Below are positions 53,301 through 61,774 of a stretch of 64,000 bases of DNA, piece by piece (positions within the stretch are counted from its first letter, which is position 1; the number at the start of each line of letters is the position of its first letter). Location: assembly GCA_030278955.1 (NCBI GenBank), contig JAOANR010000005.1, positions 29,379,849 through 29,443,848 on the forward strand, written 5' to 3'. The DNA comes from Hygrophila difformis (lineage: Eukaryota; Streptophyta; Magnoliopsida; Lamiales; Acanthaceae). The notes beneath the pieces are model-generated. The model did no database searches. It was not told where the DNA came from and saw only the letters and a program-made list of their open reading frames with translations. The position numbers and the translations under genes are program-made.

Positions 53301-55129
53301 GGCCGGCCCAGTAAAATGTGGCAAGCAGTCATAGGGATCACATCACAAATAACATTTTCTGAATAGGAACCGATTTTGATGGGAATTTTAGCACGTCGGT
53401 TGACTTTCAGTTCACCATTATCGTTCATCCAGTGAAGGTGGTAGGGCCTCGGATGCTCTTCCGTTGGAATGCCTAACCTGCGAACAACATAAGCACTCAC
53501 AGCATTAGTGCAACTTCCATTATCAACAATTATAGAAGCAACATTACCCTTTAAATCACAATGACAGTAAAATAAATTCTCCCTTTGTTCATCGGCGCGA
53601 GGCTTTTCTTCAGTCTTCTCAGCACTAAGAGCCCGCATAGCCACAAGATTAGTCAGAGTGCGGTCCTCTTCAATGGTTTCTTCTTCCCCATAAAATTCAT
53701 CACTGTCATCTGATTCCTCCACAATTTCTTTCTCAGCCTGTTCTTTTTCCTCATCAGAATCTATGATTCTCCATGAACCATCTTCTAACAGTGCAGCTCT
53801 CTTGGTAAAAGGGCACTCAGGTGAGTAGTGTCCCTTTCGACCACATTTGAAACAAGTAACCTCTTTCTTCCGGTCCTTCTCAAATTTAGGCCTCTCAATG
53901 ACTGCGGGTTTGGGACCTTCCAGGCGGTGGGTCTTGAATTCCCTAGCCATCTCGAATCCCTTTGGCTTTGGTTTCTCCTCTCTTGGAACAAATGTCCTTT
54001 GATTCCACGGCTTCTGAGAACTAGATCCGGATTCCTGTCGGTAGTGAAATTTCTGCACGCGTGGTCTATCTTCCGACTCAAGCTTAATAGCTAACTCAAC
54101 CAAGTCTGACAGAGTGTCGTAAGGCCTAAGCTTGGCCTCCTTTCTGATCTCAACTCGGAGTCCTCTGAGAAATCTAGACTTCGTGATGCCCTCATCTTCT
54201 TCTACTCCAGCTTTCATCAAAAGGATCTCCATTTCCTTAAAGTACTCTTCCACCGTCTTGTTCCCTTGAACAAGAAACTGCATCTTATCATACAAATCCT
54301 GGCGGTAGTGAGATGGAACAAATCGATTATCCATGACTCGCGTCAGTGTAGCCCACGTTTGAATGGGATCATAGCGATTTCGTTGAATCTCATGGACTAT
54401 CTTCTGCCACCATACCAACGCATAATCTTTAAATGCACAAATGGCCAAATTGACCTTCTTGATATCCGAGTAGTTATGGCAGTTAAAGATGAGCTCCATG
54501 GATTGCTTCCATTCAAGGAACTCATCCGGGTTGGACGTGCCCCTGAATGTAGGAATGTCAAACTTTATCCCCTTCAAGTCATGGTCCGCCTCATCATTTC
54601 TGTTATGCCTGCGACGATTCCTTTCATACACTTCAACCTCAGAATCAAATTCAAATTCCTGGCGGTTCTGTCTGACTGGCGGTGGCCTATTCGGATTTCT
54701 AGGAGGGGGAGGAGTGGCTGGCCTATTCGGGATAGGATTTCTGCGAGCAGCTATATTTCGAGGTCCCTGTCGTCGATGGAATGCTGGATTCATTTCCTCC
54801 CTTTGTCTTTCCTCAAGTTCATCCTCAGCTTCCTCTATCTCACGGTCCCTAATACCCCTAATATCACCTCTGTGGCTACGAGGGCTATCCGGCACTGTAG
54901 GTGGGGTCACCTGAGGCGATCGCTTGTCGAATTCCTCCTGTAATTTGAGCTCAAGACGTCTCATGGTTTCGGATTGTACAGCATTACCATGCATAACCAT
55001 GTCGTCCTTAAAACTATCAACCCTATGGTTCAGATCATCCATCCGCTGATCCATATTGTCCAGTCTGACAGTCATTCTTTGCAGCATATCCATCAAATCC
55101 CTGTTGGAAGGTTGAGTGTTACCTGCCAT
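50108..55129 (-). CDS. E5 Gag-Pol polyprotein, 1673 aa, intact
   Basis: Complete polyprotein starting MAGNTQPSNRDLMDMLQRM. Coiled coil (about 1-75), Arg/Pro-rich linker, capsid core (FDIPTFRGTSNPDEFLEW), zinc knuckle CFKCGRKGHYSPEC at 426-439, acidic linker, protease VDNGSC with catalytic D536, RT with YFDD at 917-920, RNase H ([21 protein letters not shown]), integrase HHCC region, then D1316, D1377 and E1413 (35 residues between the last two), GPFRVLEKI, FNVADL and the tail GPCSRSRAKRF. No stop, frameshift or changed catalytic residue seen. It is likely to supply proteins in trans to defective relatives such as E6 (inference). Confidence 0.97.
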   Translation of the reverse strand: MAGNTQPSNRDLMDMLQRMTVRLDNMDQRMDDLNHRVDSFKDDMVMHGNAVQSETMRRLELKLQEEFDKRSPQVTPPTVPDSPRSHRGDIRGIRDREIEEAEDELEERQREEMNPAFHRRQGPRNIAARRNPIPNRPATPPPPRNPNRPPPVRQNRQEFEFDSEVEVYERNRRRHNRNDEADHDLKGIKFDIPTFRGTSNPDEFLEWKQSMELIFNCHNYSDIKKVNLAICAFKDYALVWWQKIVHEIQRNRYDPIQTWATLTRVMDNRFVPSHYRQDLYDKMQFLVQGNKTVEEYFKEMEILLMKAGVEEDEGITKSRFLRGLRVEIRKEAKLRPYDTLSDLVELAIKLESEDRPRVQKFHYRQESGSSSQKPWNQRTFVPREEKPKPKGFEMAREFKTHRLEGPKPAVIERPKFEKDRKKEVTCFKCGRKGHYSPECPFTKRAALLEDGSWRIIDSDEEKEQAEKEIVEESDDSDEFYGEEETIEEDRTLTNLVAMRALSAEKTEEKPRADEQRENLFYCHCDLKGNVASIIVDNGSCTNAVSAYVVRRLGIPTEEHPRPYHLHWMNDNGELKVNRRAKIPIKIGSYSENVICDVIPMTACHILLGRPWLYDRDVKYKGRANTMSFVYKQKKINIKPLSVKIVRADQEVLRSNMKKDEEERKAKSKGKAICIQEPSSNPCLLMTRTEVQQSLREPSSTGYCFIAFAKPVNDVYRTCTAALDIPVNFSRMLEENSDIFPDEVPAGLPPLRGIEHQIDFVPGASIPNRPAYRMNPEETKEVQRQVQELMSKGWVRESLSPCAVPVLLVPKKDGSWRMCVDCRAVNAITIKYRHPIPRLDDMLDELGHASIFSKIDLRSGYHQIRMQPGDEWKTAFKTKFGLYEWLVMPFGLTNAPSTFMRLMNETLRPFINKFVVVYFDDILVYSANESDHLSHVQQVLNRLREVQLYANKEKCTFHATELSFLGYIVGRGGLKVDDSKIKAISDWKPPTNVHEVRQFLGLCGFFRRFVPNFSLIAAPLTSLLKKGLIFKWGPSEQKSFDSLKEKLTHAPVLALPDFDLPFEIECDASGTGMGAVLLQNGKPVAYHSEKFSGAQLNYSTYDKELYAVVQALKTWQHYLRGREFIIHTDHETLKHIRNQGQLGKRHARWSGFIETFPYVLKYKKGKENVVADALSRRLALAAIATTHLIGFEHIKDQYSTDPDFKEIWAETEKHGFKEFSRLDGFLYYENRLCIPKGSVRELLIKEVHNGDLMGHFGQAATFGILSERFYWPGMRKDVDDFISKCIICLKAKSTSKPHGLYMPLPIPEGPWIDLSMDFVLGLPRTARNKDSIFVVVDRFSKMAHFIPCTKTNDAHHIAKLFFKDVVRLHGIPKTIVSDRDTKFVSYFWKSLWHEIGTKLLFSTAYHPQTDGQTEAVNRVLGNLLRIITASSYKSWDECLPYIEFAYNRHVHSATNMSPFEIVYGFNPLTPVDLLPLPRNEHFNVNGRDRARAIKELHKDVQESLKKAAETYAKYANRGRKKLLLKPGDWVWLHMRKERFPLKRRDKLSPRGDGPFRVLEKINDNAYKLELPPDYGINATFNVADLALFEQDDAEFDRLMAQPSQGGGNGVEAKSAALLIPEGPCSRSRAKRFIDWIVNLLKSEEFKSKINKEGGHPEAVLMIKLEEAGGNSICK
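50310..50322 (-). other. E5 polypurine tract
   Basis: Minus-strand AAGGGGGAGGGAA against the 3' LTR. Confidence 0.9.
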
Positions 55130-55717
55130 CTGAAAGTTCTAGACACAACAGGTTAAGTAGTATCTGCAAAAGAAAAAAAAAATGAAAATGGAAATATTAT
55201 ATATATATGTATAACAACAGACAAAATGAATATATATGGATCACTCGAAAGTCCCTCAGTTTGCTCACAACCCAATGTGTGTCTGTTGGGTTAATTCACG
55301 CGCTGAGCCAAATGCAGTCCAAAGTGATCACCAATTAAGTCTCGAGTGTCGGAGAGTGAGGCCTGAATATACGTACGCACAATGCAAGATACAAATGCAA
55401 TGTTCGACTCTATCAATAACCGCTAGGGAATATGTGAAATGCAATGCAATGAAATTATGTTCACAGTTTTAATCGGCAATTGCAATCCAATAATTCCAAG
55501 ACCTCACAATATAAAAGTGAACTCACCAAAATTTGAAAAAGTGGTAGCTCACAACACTCGACTCCCAAATATTGATCGCACACCCAAGTGTTTACTAAAC
55601 ACACATAAAATCCCTAAATTCCCAAGATGGGGTCCACGATGACAAAAGTTTTCCCCAATTTTTTTTTTTTTTTTTTTTGACTTGGACGTCACTTTTCTTT
55701 TCCCTTTTTTTTTTTTC

Positions 55718-55755
<38 letters not shown>

Positions 55756-56718
55756 CTTTTTTTTTTTTTAATAATATGAAAACTACAAAAATTTGGCTAT
55801 GGAATTTTGGAGGTGGGGCGTGCAAATGGCTGCCCAAAATTCATCAAGATTAGAGTGAATGTGGCGTAAGAAAATGGATTTGTAGCAAGTTATCTCCAAA
55901 AGCGGGGCCCACCGTAGCACACAACTTTGGACTTCCAATTCTTCACAATTTGGACAATGGCACGTGCAAGTGGAATTTGAAATAGAATTCGGTGGGGTCC
56001 GCAAGTAAAGAAAGTCTTCCAACTTATTGATGATTCACGTGGGTGAGGATGCAATCATCTACATTTAACTTCAATCCCCATCCTATCAGCCCACACAAGA
56101 AGACTTTTGGGGCACAAAATCTCAACAAATTCGGCTTTCACCCTCAACCTGTCTTTCATCAACCCTTTCCCATCACCTACCTAGAATTTTAATAATAATC
56201 CTTACTAAAACACACCAAACACACGGCTGACAAGGGGAATTTAGATCAAAATGTTGAAGGCTTCAAGAACTTGATGAAGATCACATGAACCTCTCAAGAA
56301 CACTCAAACACTCATTTGGAATTATTGATGCAAATTATCCAATTAAACACATAAACAATATTCCAAAAGCACACATGCACATATAAGAAGTCAAACAAGG
56401 GAAAACTAACAACAAACACAAGAAAACACAAGATCAAGAAGCAAAATATGGTGCTTTTCGGATTTTTCAACAAGAACACACATAAACTTCAAACTAGCAT
56501 AACTTTCGCATACGATGTCCGTTTTCGAAGATCTTTATATGTAAACTCATCTACTCGACGAGAGGAACAAGAATATGTAACCAGATTTCAGAGATTCTCA
56601 ACGAGTCAAAACCAGATTTTCGAAAAAGTGGACAGCAAGCTATTTTTTGGTGTTTTTGAAGGATTTTTCAATTTTTATGGTTTTGTAACATAAGGAAGAA
56701 CAAGTAGAACCAACTTAA
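55130..56718 (-). other. E5 5' leader with long T tracts
   Basis: Untranslated 1.6 kb. Has the block near gag (about 55373-55412), long T runs at 55659-55678 and 55706-55770 (poly-A in the RNA sense) and CTCGACGAG at 56554-56562. Confidence 0.75.
55659..55770. repeat. Homopolymeric T tracts
   Basis: Two T runs, the second of about 60 bp broken by single C or G. The exact length is a likely assembly uncertainty. Confidence 0.85.
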
Positions 56719-56730
56719 GCTCTGATACCA
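56719..56730 (-). other. E5 primer-binding site (tRNA-iMet)
   Basis: Minus-strand TGGTATCAGAGC, 14 nt from the LTR edge. Confidence 0.92.
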
Positions 56731-56744
56731 AAAATAAATTAAGC

Positions 56745-57512
56745 TGCCATGGATCTTTAGTTGGTCACTAACTTGCAAGAACACGAAGAACAATGAAGAA
56801 CAACGAAGAACAACGAAGAGGAAAGGATAAGGAAGCAAACCACAACAAGAACCGAAGGGGGAAGCAACCAAAGGAGTAGAACCCGTGACCTCAACCCAAT
56901 CCTCCAAGCTCAAGCCTTGATTTCGTAATCACAAGGATGCTTCAAGCCCAAGTGATGAATGTTTCCCAACAAGCATTCAAAGGTGTGTGTGAGAGTGTTT
57001 GTAAACTCACAAGGTGATCTCTTTGAAGAGAGAAATTCAAATGTTTATTCAAGCAAAGGTCCAAATGAGAGTGGAGGAGGTCCTATATATATAGGCCAAG
57101 ACCACAAGTACAAATTAAACAAGCCTAAGAAAGGATTAAACAACCAAGGAAAGGAAAAGGACTTATACTATTACAGTAATATGTGTACTGTTTAAAATAC
57201 TAGAAGTAGTAAATAATATCCGACCATCTTCTAGCTTGTCCGTTAATTGCCCGATGGTGGTGGTGGCCGACCTCCGGTCAACTTCCGGCCAATATTCCGG
57301 CGATGGCTTTTTACTTGCAAATGGAATTCCCTCCAGCTTCTTCCAACTTGATCATGAGCACTGCTTCCGGATGGCCCCCTTCTTTGTTAATTTTAGATTT
57401 GAATTCCTCAGACTTGAGAAGGTTGACAATCCAGTCGATGAATCTTTTAGCCCGGCTCCTGGAGCATGGTCCTTCCGGAATAAGTAACGCAGCAGATTTG
57501 GCTTCCACGCCA
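56745..57512 (-). repeat. E5 5' LTR (768 bp)
   Basis: Looks identical to 49542-50309. The TATA box at 57082-57095 is the perfect palindrome CCTATATATATAGG. Followed by TSD ATAGC and the continuation of the E4 minisatellite. Confidence 0.95.
57082..57095 (-). promoter_or_regulatory. E5 LTR TATA box, perfect palindrome
   Basis: CCTATATATATAGG equals its reverse complement. It sits about 430 bp inside the LTR from its U3 edge. Confidence 0.7.
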
Positions 57513-58037
57513 ATAGCGTCGTAAGCTTACGACCGCAGAGGAGGATAGCGTCGTAAGCTTATCCGTAGACTAGGATAGCGTCGTAAGGCCTCTGGATAGC
57601 GTCGTAAGACCTCCGGATAGCGTCGTAAGACCTCTGGATAGCGTCGTAAGGCTATTCCCTCAAATCCTATGCGGGCCCCTCCATACTTGTCTTACTTATT
57701 ACATGCCTTAATAATATGTAAATATTATCCGACCAACTTCCGACTTCGACCAAAATTTGTCCGGCGACCGGCGGTGGTTCCGGCCGACCTCCGACGAACT
57801 TCCGGTCAATTTTCCGGCGAGCTCCGTTTGACCTTCCGGCGATGCTCCGGTGCTCCGGCGGCTTCTCCGGTCACCTCCCGGTGACTCTCCGGTGACGGCG
57901 ATGGCTTATTGCTTCAAAATTGCGGATTCCATGGTTGGAATCCCTCCGGTCTCATCGAGCTGGATCATGATCAATGCTTTCGGATTGTGGCCTTCTTCTT
58001 TGTTGATTTCGACTTGGAATTCCTCAGACTTGAGAAG
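57513..58037 (-). repeat. E4 5' LTR, piece 2
   Basis: Begins with the duplicated ATAGC and continues the minisatellite (to 57651), the CCGG-rich stretch and part of the tail coding piece. It stops at E6; its last 5 bp AGAAG (58033-58037) are the E6 TSD. Confidence 0.94.
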
Positions 58038-59152
58038 TGCCATGGATCCCTTGGTTACTAACTTGCAAGAACAAAATGATGGAAAAATAAAGATAAAGAT
58101 AGGGAAGCAAAACCGCAACAAGAATCGTCGGGGGAAGCAACCAAGGTGTTCAAAACCTTGACCTCATCCCAATCCTTCCACTCAAGCCTCGGTTTGATGA
58201 TCAACAATGGTAGCCTCAAGCCAAGTTGATGAATGTTTCCAAACAAACATACAAAGGGTGTGTGAGAGTGTTTATGAACTCACAAATGATCTTTGAAGAG
58301 AGATAATTAATATTCATTCAAGCAAAGATGTCTTACAAGTGTTTGGGAGGTCATATATATAGACCTCACTACAAAAGGGCAATTCTGGAATAAGAAAATA
58401 CATGAAAAATGAGTAAAAACGCAAAAAGGGGGCTGTTACGACGCTATCCACAGATTACGACGCTAGAGGATAGCGTCGTAAGGTTACGACGCTAGAGGAG
58501 GATAGCGTCGTATACGACGCTATAGGAGGATAGCGTCGTAAGCTTACGACCGCAGAGGAGGATAGCGTCGTAAGCTTATCCGTAGACTAGGATAGCGTCG
58601 TAAGGCCTCTGGATAGCGTCGTAAGACCTCTGGATAGCGTCGTATGACCTCTGGATAGCGTCGTAATGCTATTCCCTCAAATCCTATGCGGGCCCCTCCA
58701 TACTTGTCTTACTTATTACATGCCTTAATAATATGTAAATATTATCCGACCAACTTCCGACTTCGACCAAAATTTGTCCGGCGACCGGCGGTGGTTCCGG
58801 CCGACCTCCGACGAACTTCCGGTCAATTTTCCGGCGAGCTCCGTTTGACCTTCCGGCGATGCTCCGGTGCTCCGGCGGCTTCTCCGGTCATCTTCCGGCG
58901 ACTTTCCGGCGACGGCCAACTTCCGGCCAACTTTCCGGCGAGCTCCGTTTGACCTTCCGGTGATGCTCCGATGCTCCGACGACTTCTCCGGTCATCCCCC
59001 GGCGACTCTCCGGCGACGGTGATGGCTTACTTCTTCAAAATTGGGGAATCCACAATTGGATTCCGTCTGGGTCCTTTAATTTAGTCGGGTCTTTTCTACC
59101 CTTGTCGGACCGGATCGGGTAATGGGTTTGGTTGATCCGGATTTTTACGGCA
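58038..59152 (-). repeat. E6 3' LTR (1115 bp)
   Basis: Starts TGCCATGGATCCC as in E4 but ends GGATTTTTACGGCA, so the U3 edge is different from E4. The CCGG-rich stretch is duplicated (104-bp units at 58814-58917 and 58918-59021); E4 has one copy. The ORF stop is at 59035. Confidence 0.94.
58436..58667. repeat. E6 U3 minisatellite TAGCGTCGTAAG/TTACGACGCTA
   Basis: Same motif and alternation as E4 with fewer units. The second copy lies at 62172-62403. Confidence 0.9.
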
Positions 59153-60213
59153 TCCTCTCCCCCTTCAGAAGCTTTGGACTCCAAAGCGGGAAGAGTCATT
59201 ACTCGAGATGGATCAATCGCGCGGGATAAACCTGCACAAACCGGTCTCGAATAAATTTTACATTTTCGCATCATTCTAGAAAAACAAAAATGGAATATAA
59301 AATCATCAGAATTATTCTCCAGGGAGCAGATATATTTCTCAGTTCTAGCTTCTAAGAGGATGTCCAAGGTGTGATCGCCCGCAGCTCCAGACTTCAATTT
59401 CCTATAAAAATAATTGTTTTCATCAGATGCAGTGGTAATTGCTCCTCGAAAATCAGCTTTAAATTTCTCAAGAATTGGAGCGCGGTCACCTGGATTATTC
59501 CTCACTTGCGCTGCTTCAGAAACTCCAACACGTGTCACTGGCGGAGATTGCTCATGATCAAAAGGAATTTTCTTGTCAGAGAATGGAAAATGATGGGCAC
59601 GTAGGTGCACTTTGATACCTTTTGACCCAAATGATTTGATCAGATAAGACAAGTGACTCAATGGGATCTTTCCAGTGTAATGAACTCGACCATAATCAGC
59701 ATTCATTCTATCAGGCAAAATTAATTTTTCAAGCAAATGCAATTGATACTGATACTGATATTGGTCCAGTCTCAAATTTTCTGTATATTCCCAAATTGGA
59801 TCAATGTACTCAGAATTTAATTCAAGAGTTGTGAAGTTACCTGGCGGATTCAATTTTTGCTCATTCACTTGAGACCTCGGGACTTTTTCCAAAGTAGAAA
59901 AATGATAAGATCTTACCTTTGGAGACTTTTGGCATTCCTCAAAAGTGTTAGAAGGTGTGTCCCCAGCGCTGGTTTCCACATACAGTCCTTCGGAATATTC
60001 TTCACTGTCATCCGACTTCTCAGAAAATGCCTTGTCAGGCTGCTTCTCTCCATCATCAGAATTTAATAGACTCAAAGGCACATGTTCCAGCTGTGGAGCT
60101 CTCCTACACTCGGCAATCCTATTCATCTTCTGCTCCATGTTCTCAAGTTGAGCATTGATCCTTTGCAGCATATCCATCAGATCTTGGTTGGAAGGTTGTT
60201 CTGAACCTGCCAT
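59035..60213 (-). CDS. E6 ORF, 392 aa: Gag-like N-terminus plus unknown protein
   Basis: Open for 392 codons. Residues 1-32 (MAGSEQPSNQDLMDMLQRI, NMEQKM) match the Gag start and coiled coil of E4/E5. Then comes an acidic stretch (SEKSDDSEEYSEGLYVE), a region I do not recognise (QYQYQYQLHLLEKL, GKIPLSHLSYLIKSF, ITTASDENNYFYRKL, SLENNSDDFIF), and an end (EGGEDAVKIRINQTHYPIR) that crosses the purine tract into the LTR exactly as Pol does in relatives. No zinc knuckle, DxG protease site, RT or integrase motif. Weak likenesses (acidic linker; LENNSDDF against LEENSDIF; GKIPL against AKIPI) suggest it may be a strongly diverged remnant of the linker-protease region, but capture of a foreign sequence is also possible. 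An open frame of this length in a young element suggests a function. Confidence 0.85.
   Translation of the reverse strand: MAGSEQPSNQDLMDMLQRINAQLENMEQKMNRIAECRRAPQLEHVPLSLLNSDDGEKQPDKAFSEKSDDSEEYSEGLYVETSAGDTPSNTFEECQKSPKVRSYHFSTLEKVPRSQVNEQKLNPPGNFTTLELNSEYIDPIWEYTENLRLDQYQYQYQLHLLEKLILPDRMNADYGRVHYTGKIPLSHLSYLIKSFGSKGIKVHLRAHHFPFSDKKIPFDHEQSPPVTRVGVSEAAQVRNNPGDRAPILEKFKADFRGAITTASDENNYFYRKLKSGAAGDHTLDILLEARTEKYICSLENNSDDFIFHFCFSRMMRKCKIYSRPVCAGLSRAIDPSRVMTLPALESKASEGGEDAVKIRINQTHYPIRSDKGRKDPTKLKDPDGIQLWIPQF
59153..59165 (-). other. E6 polypurine tract
   Basis: Minus-strand AAGGGGGAGAGGA against the 3' LTR. Confidence 0.88.
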
Positions 60214-61750
60214 TTCAAAATACTAACAAGAAAAATTAAATAGCACCTGCAAAGAAGATGAAAATATTATAGATGAAAATAATAATAAAATAAAATAAAA
60301 TAAAAGATGGAATTTATCTGGATCACTCGGTAAAATCACTCAGTTTGCTCACAACCCGATTGCTGAATGCTGGGTTAATTCACAACCTGATATATCTGCA
60401 GTCCACAGTGATCACAAACAATTTTCGAGTGGCGGAGGGTGAGGCCTGAATATACGGACGCGCAATACACGGATCAAATGTAACTGCTCGACTCAATTCA
60501 AAGATAAGGTTGATTATGTGATATGCAATGCAGTCAATTTAAGTTCAACACCTTATATGAGCAATCGTCACAAGCAACAGTGTATTTGTCCCGGTATAGA
60601 AGTGGAAAAAATAAAAAACCTCACTAAAACACTCGGATAAACCCCTTAATACTCAGATGACTTCTCGGGCTAGGTTTCACAAGGGTGCCAGTCCGATATC
60701 CACTTTATTGTATAAATACTCAAGTGGCTTCTCGGGCTAGGTTTCACGATTGTGCCAGTCCAATATTCACCTTATTGTATTAACACTCAAAATATATAAA
60801 AATATGGTGGTGAGCATCAGTAGCCGAAAATGGCACTTGGACAGATATATTTGCACTGATTTTGTCTTTTTGGACTGATAAATTCGCACCGGCTACAAGA
60901 GAAATTTGCTGATTTTGTTTTCTTCTTTGGATGGGTGGCCCACACTAATTAATGCTCATGTCAAGCATTTAATTCCCCAAGTGATTGATTATTCCTTGAC
61001 ACCAATCAATTAATCATTCAATTGTCACTTTTGCATGGACCGGTTAATAGCATGTAATCTCACCAACTTTTTGTCCAAAGGGTAAGAACATGTGCATGGG
61101 ATCTTCAAATCTTCATCCAAGTAATATGAACACCATGAACAAGCTCAAGAACATCAAGAACATCAACACTTTGTCAAGAACACTAACAATATTTTCTCAC
61201 AACCCAAACCAATTAATCCCCACCGTTGTGTTCGGTTTGCTCAAATAATGAATTAAACTCCAATATTATGCAATACAAACACACAATAGGGAATAATAAA
61301 GGTCCAAACAACACAACAACACGGCAGCAAGCAAAAATCAAGCAAAAGTTTGAATATTTTGTGATTTTCGGATTTATGAGAACAAGAACACCAAAACTTC
61401 AATCGGCCATAACTTTTGATTCCGAAGTCCGTTTTCGATGAAATTTATATGTAAACACATCTACTCGACGAGAGGAACAAGGATATGAAGTCAGATTTTG
61501 AATATTTTCAACGAGCTGTTACCAGATTTTCGGAAAAATGGACAGCAACTATTTTTAGGGTTTTTCGGTGGATTTTTGGAGAAGATGAAGGGTGTGGAAA
61601 AATTTGGGCAGCACCTCCCCTTAGGAATGGTTGAAATATATGTTGCCAAATGGAATATGCTTCCAAATGGTGAGAGTGAAGTGTGGGAAAAAGAGAGAAC
61701 AAGTTTTTGAGATTTTTTGATTTTTATGGAAAACAAGTAGAACCAAGTGT
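60214..61750 (-). other. E6 5' leader
   Basis: Close match to the E4 leader, including the aaataaaataaaataaaag run, the block near gag (about 60459-60500) and CTCGACGAG at 61464-61472. No supported ORF. Confidence 0.8.
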
Positions 61751-61762
61751 GCTCTGATACCA
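61751..61762 (-). other. E6 primer-binding site (tRNA-iMet)
   Basis: Minus-strand TGGTATCAGAGC, 12 nt from the LTR edge. Confidence 0.92.
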
Positions 61763-61774
61763 AATAAATTAGGA

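Larger units (their letters stand above)
49542..57512 (-). mobile_element. E5: Ty3/gypsy LTR retrotransposon, intact (7971 bp)
   Basis: 3' LTR 49542-50309, purine tract 50310-50322, single gag-pol ORF 55129-50108, leader, PBS 56719-56730, 5' LTR 56745-57512. TSD ATAGC at 49537-49541 and 57513-57517. The two 768-bp LTRs look identical at offset 7203. Everything needed for transposition appears present, making it the best candidate for a recently active copy. It is inserted inside the U3 minisatellite of E4. Confidence 0.97.

Noticed and set aside
55380..55415. gttcgactc in the leaders as a tRNA T-arm (tRNA gene fragment or primer-activation site)
   Set aside because: No other tRNA arm can be built around it, and it does not complement the T-arm of initiator tRNA-Met.
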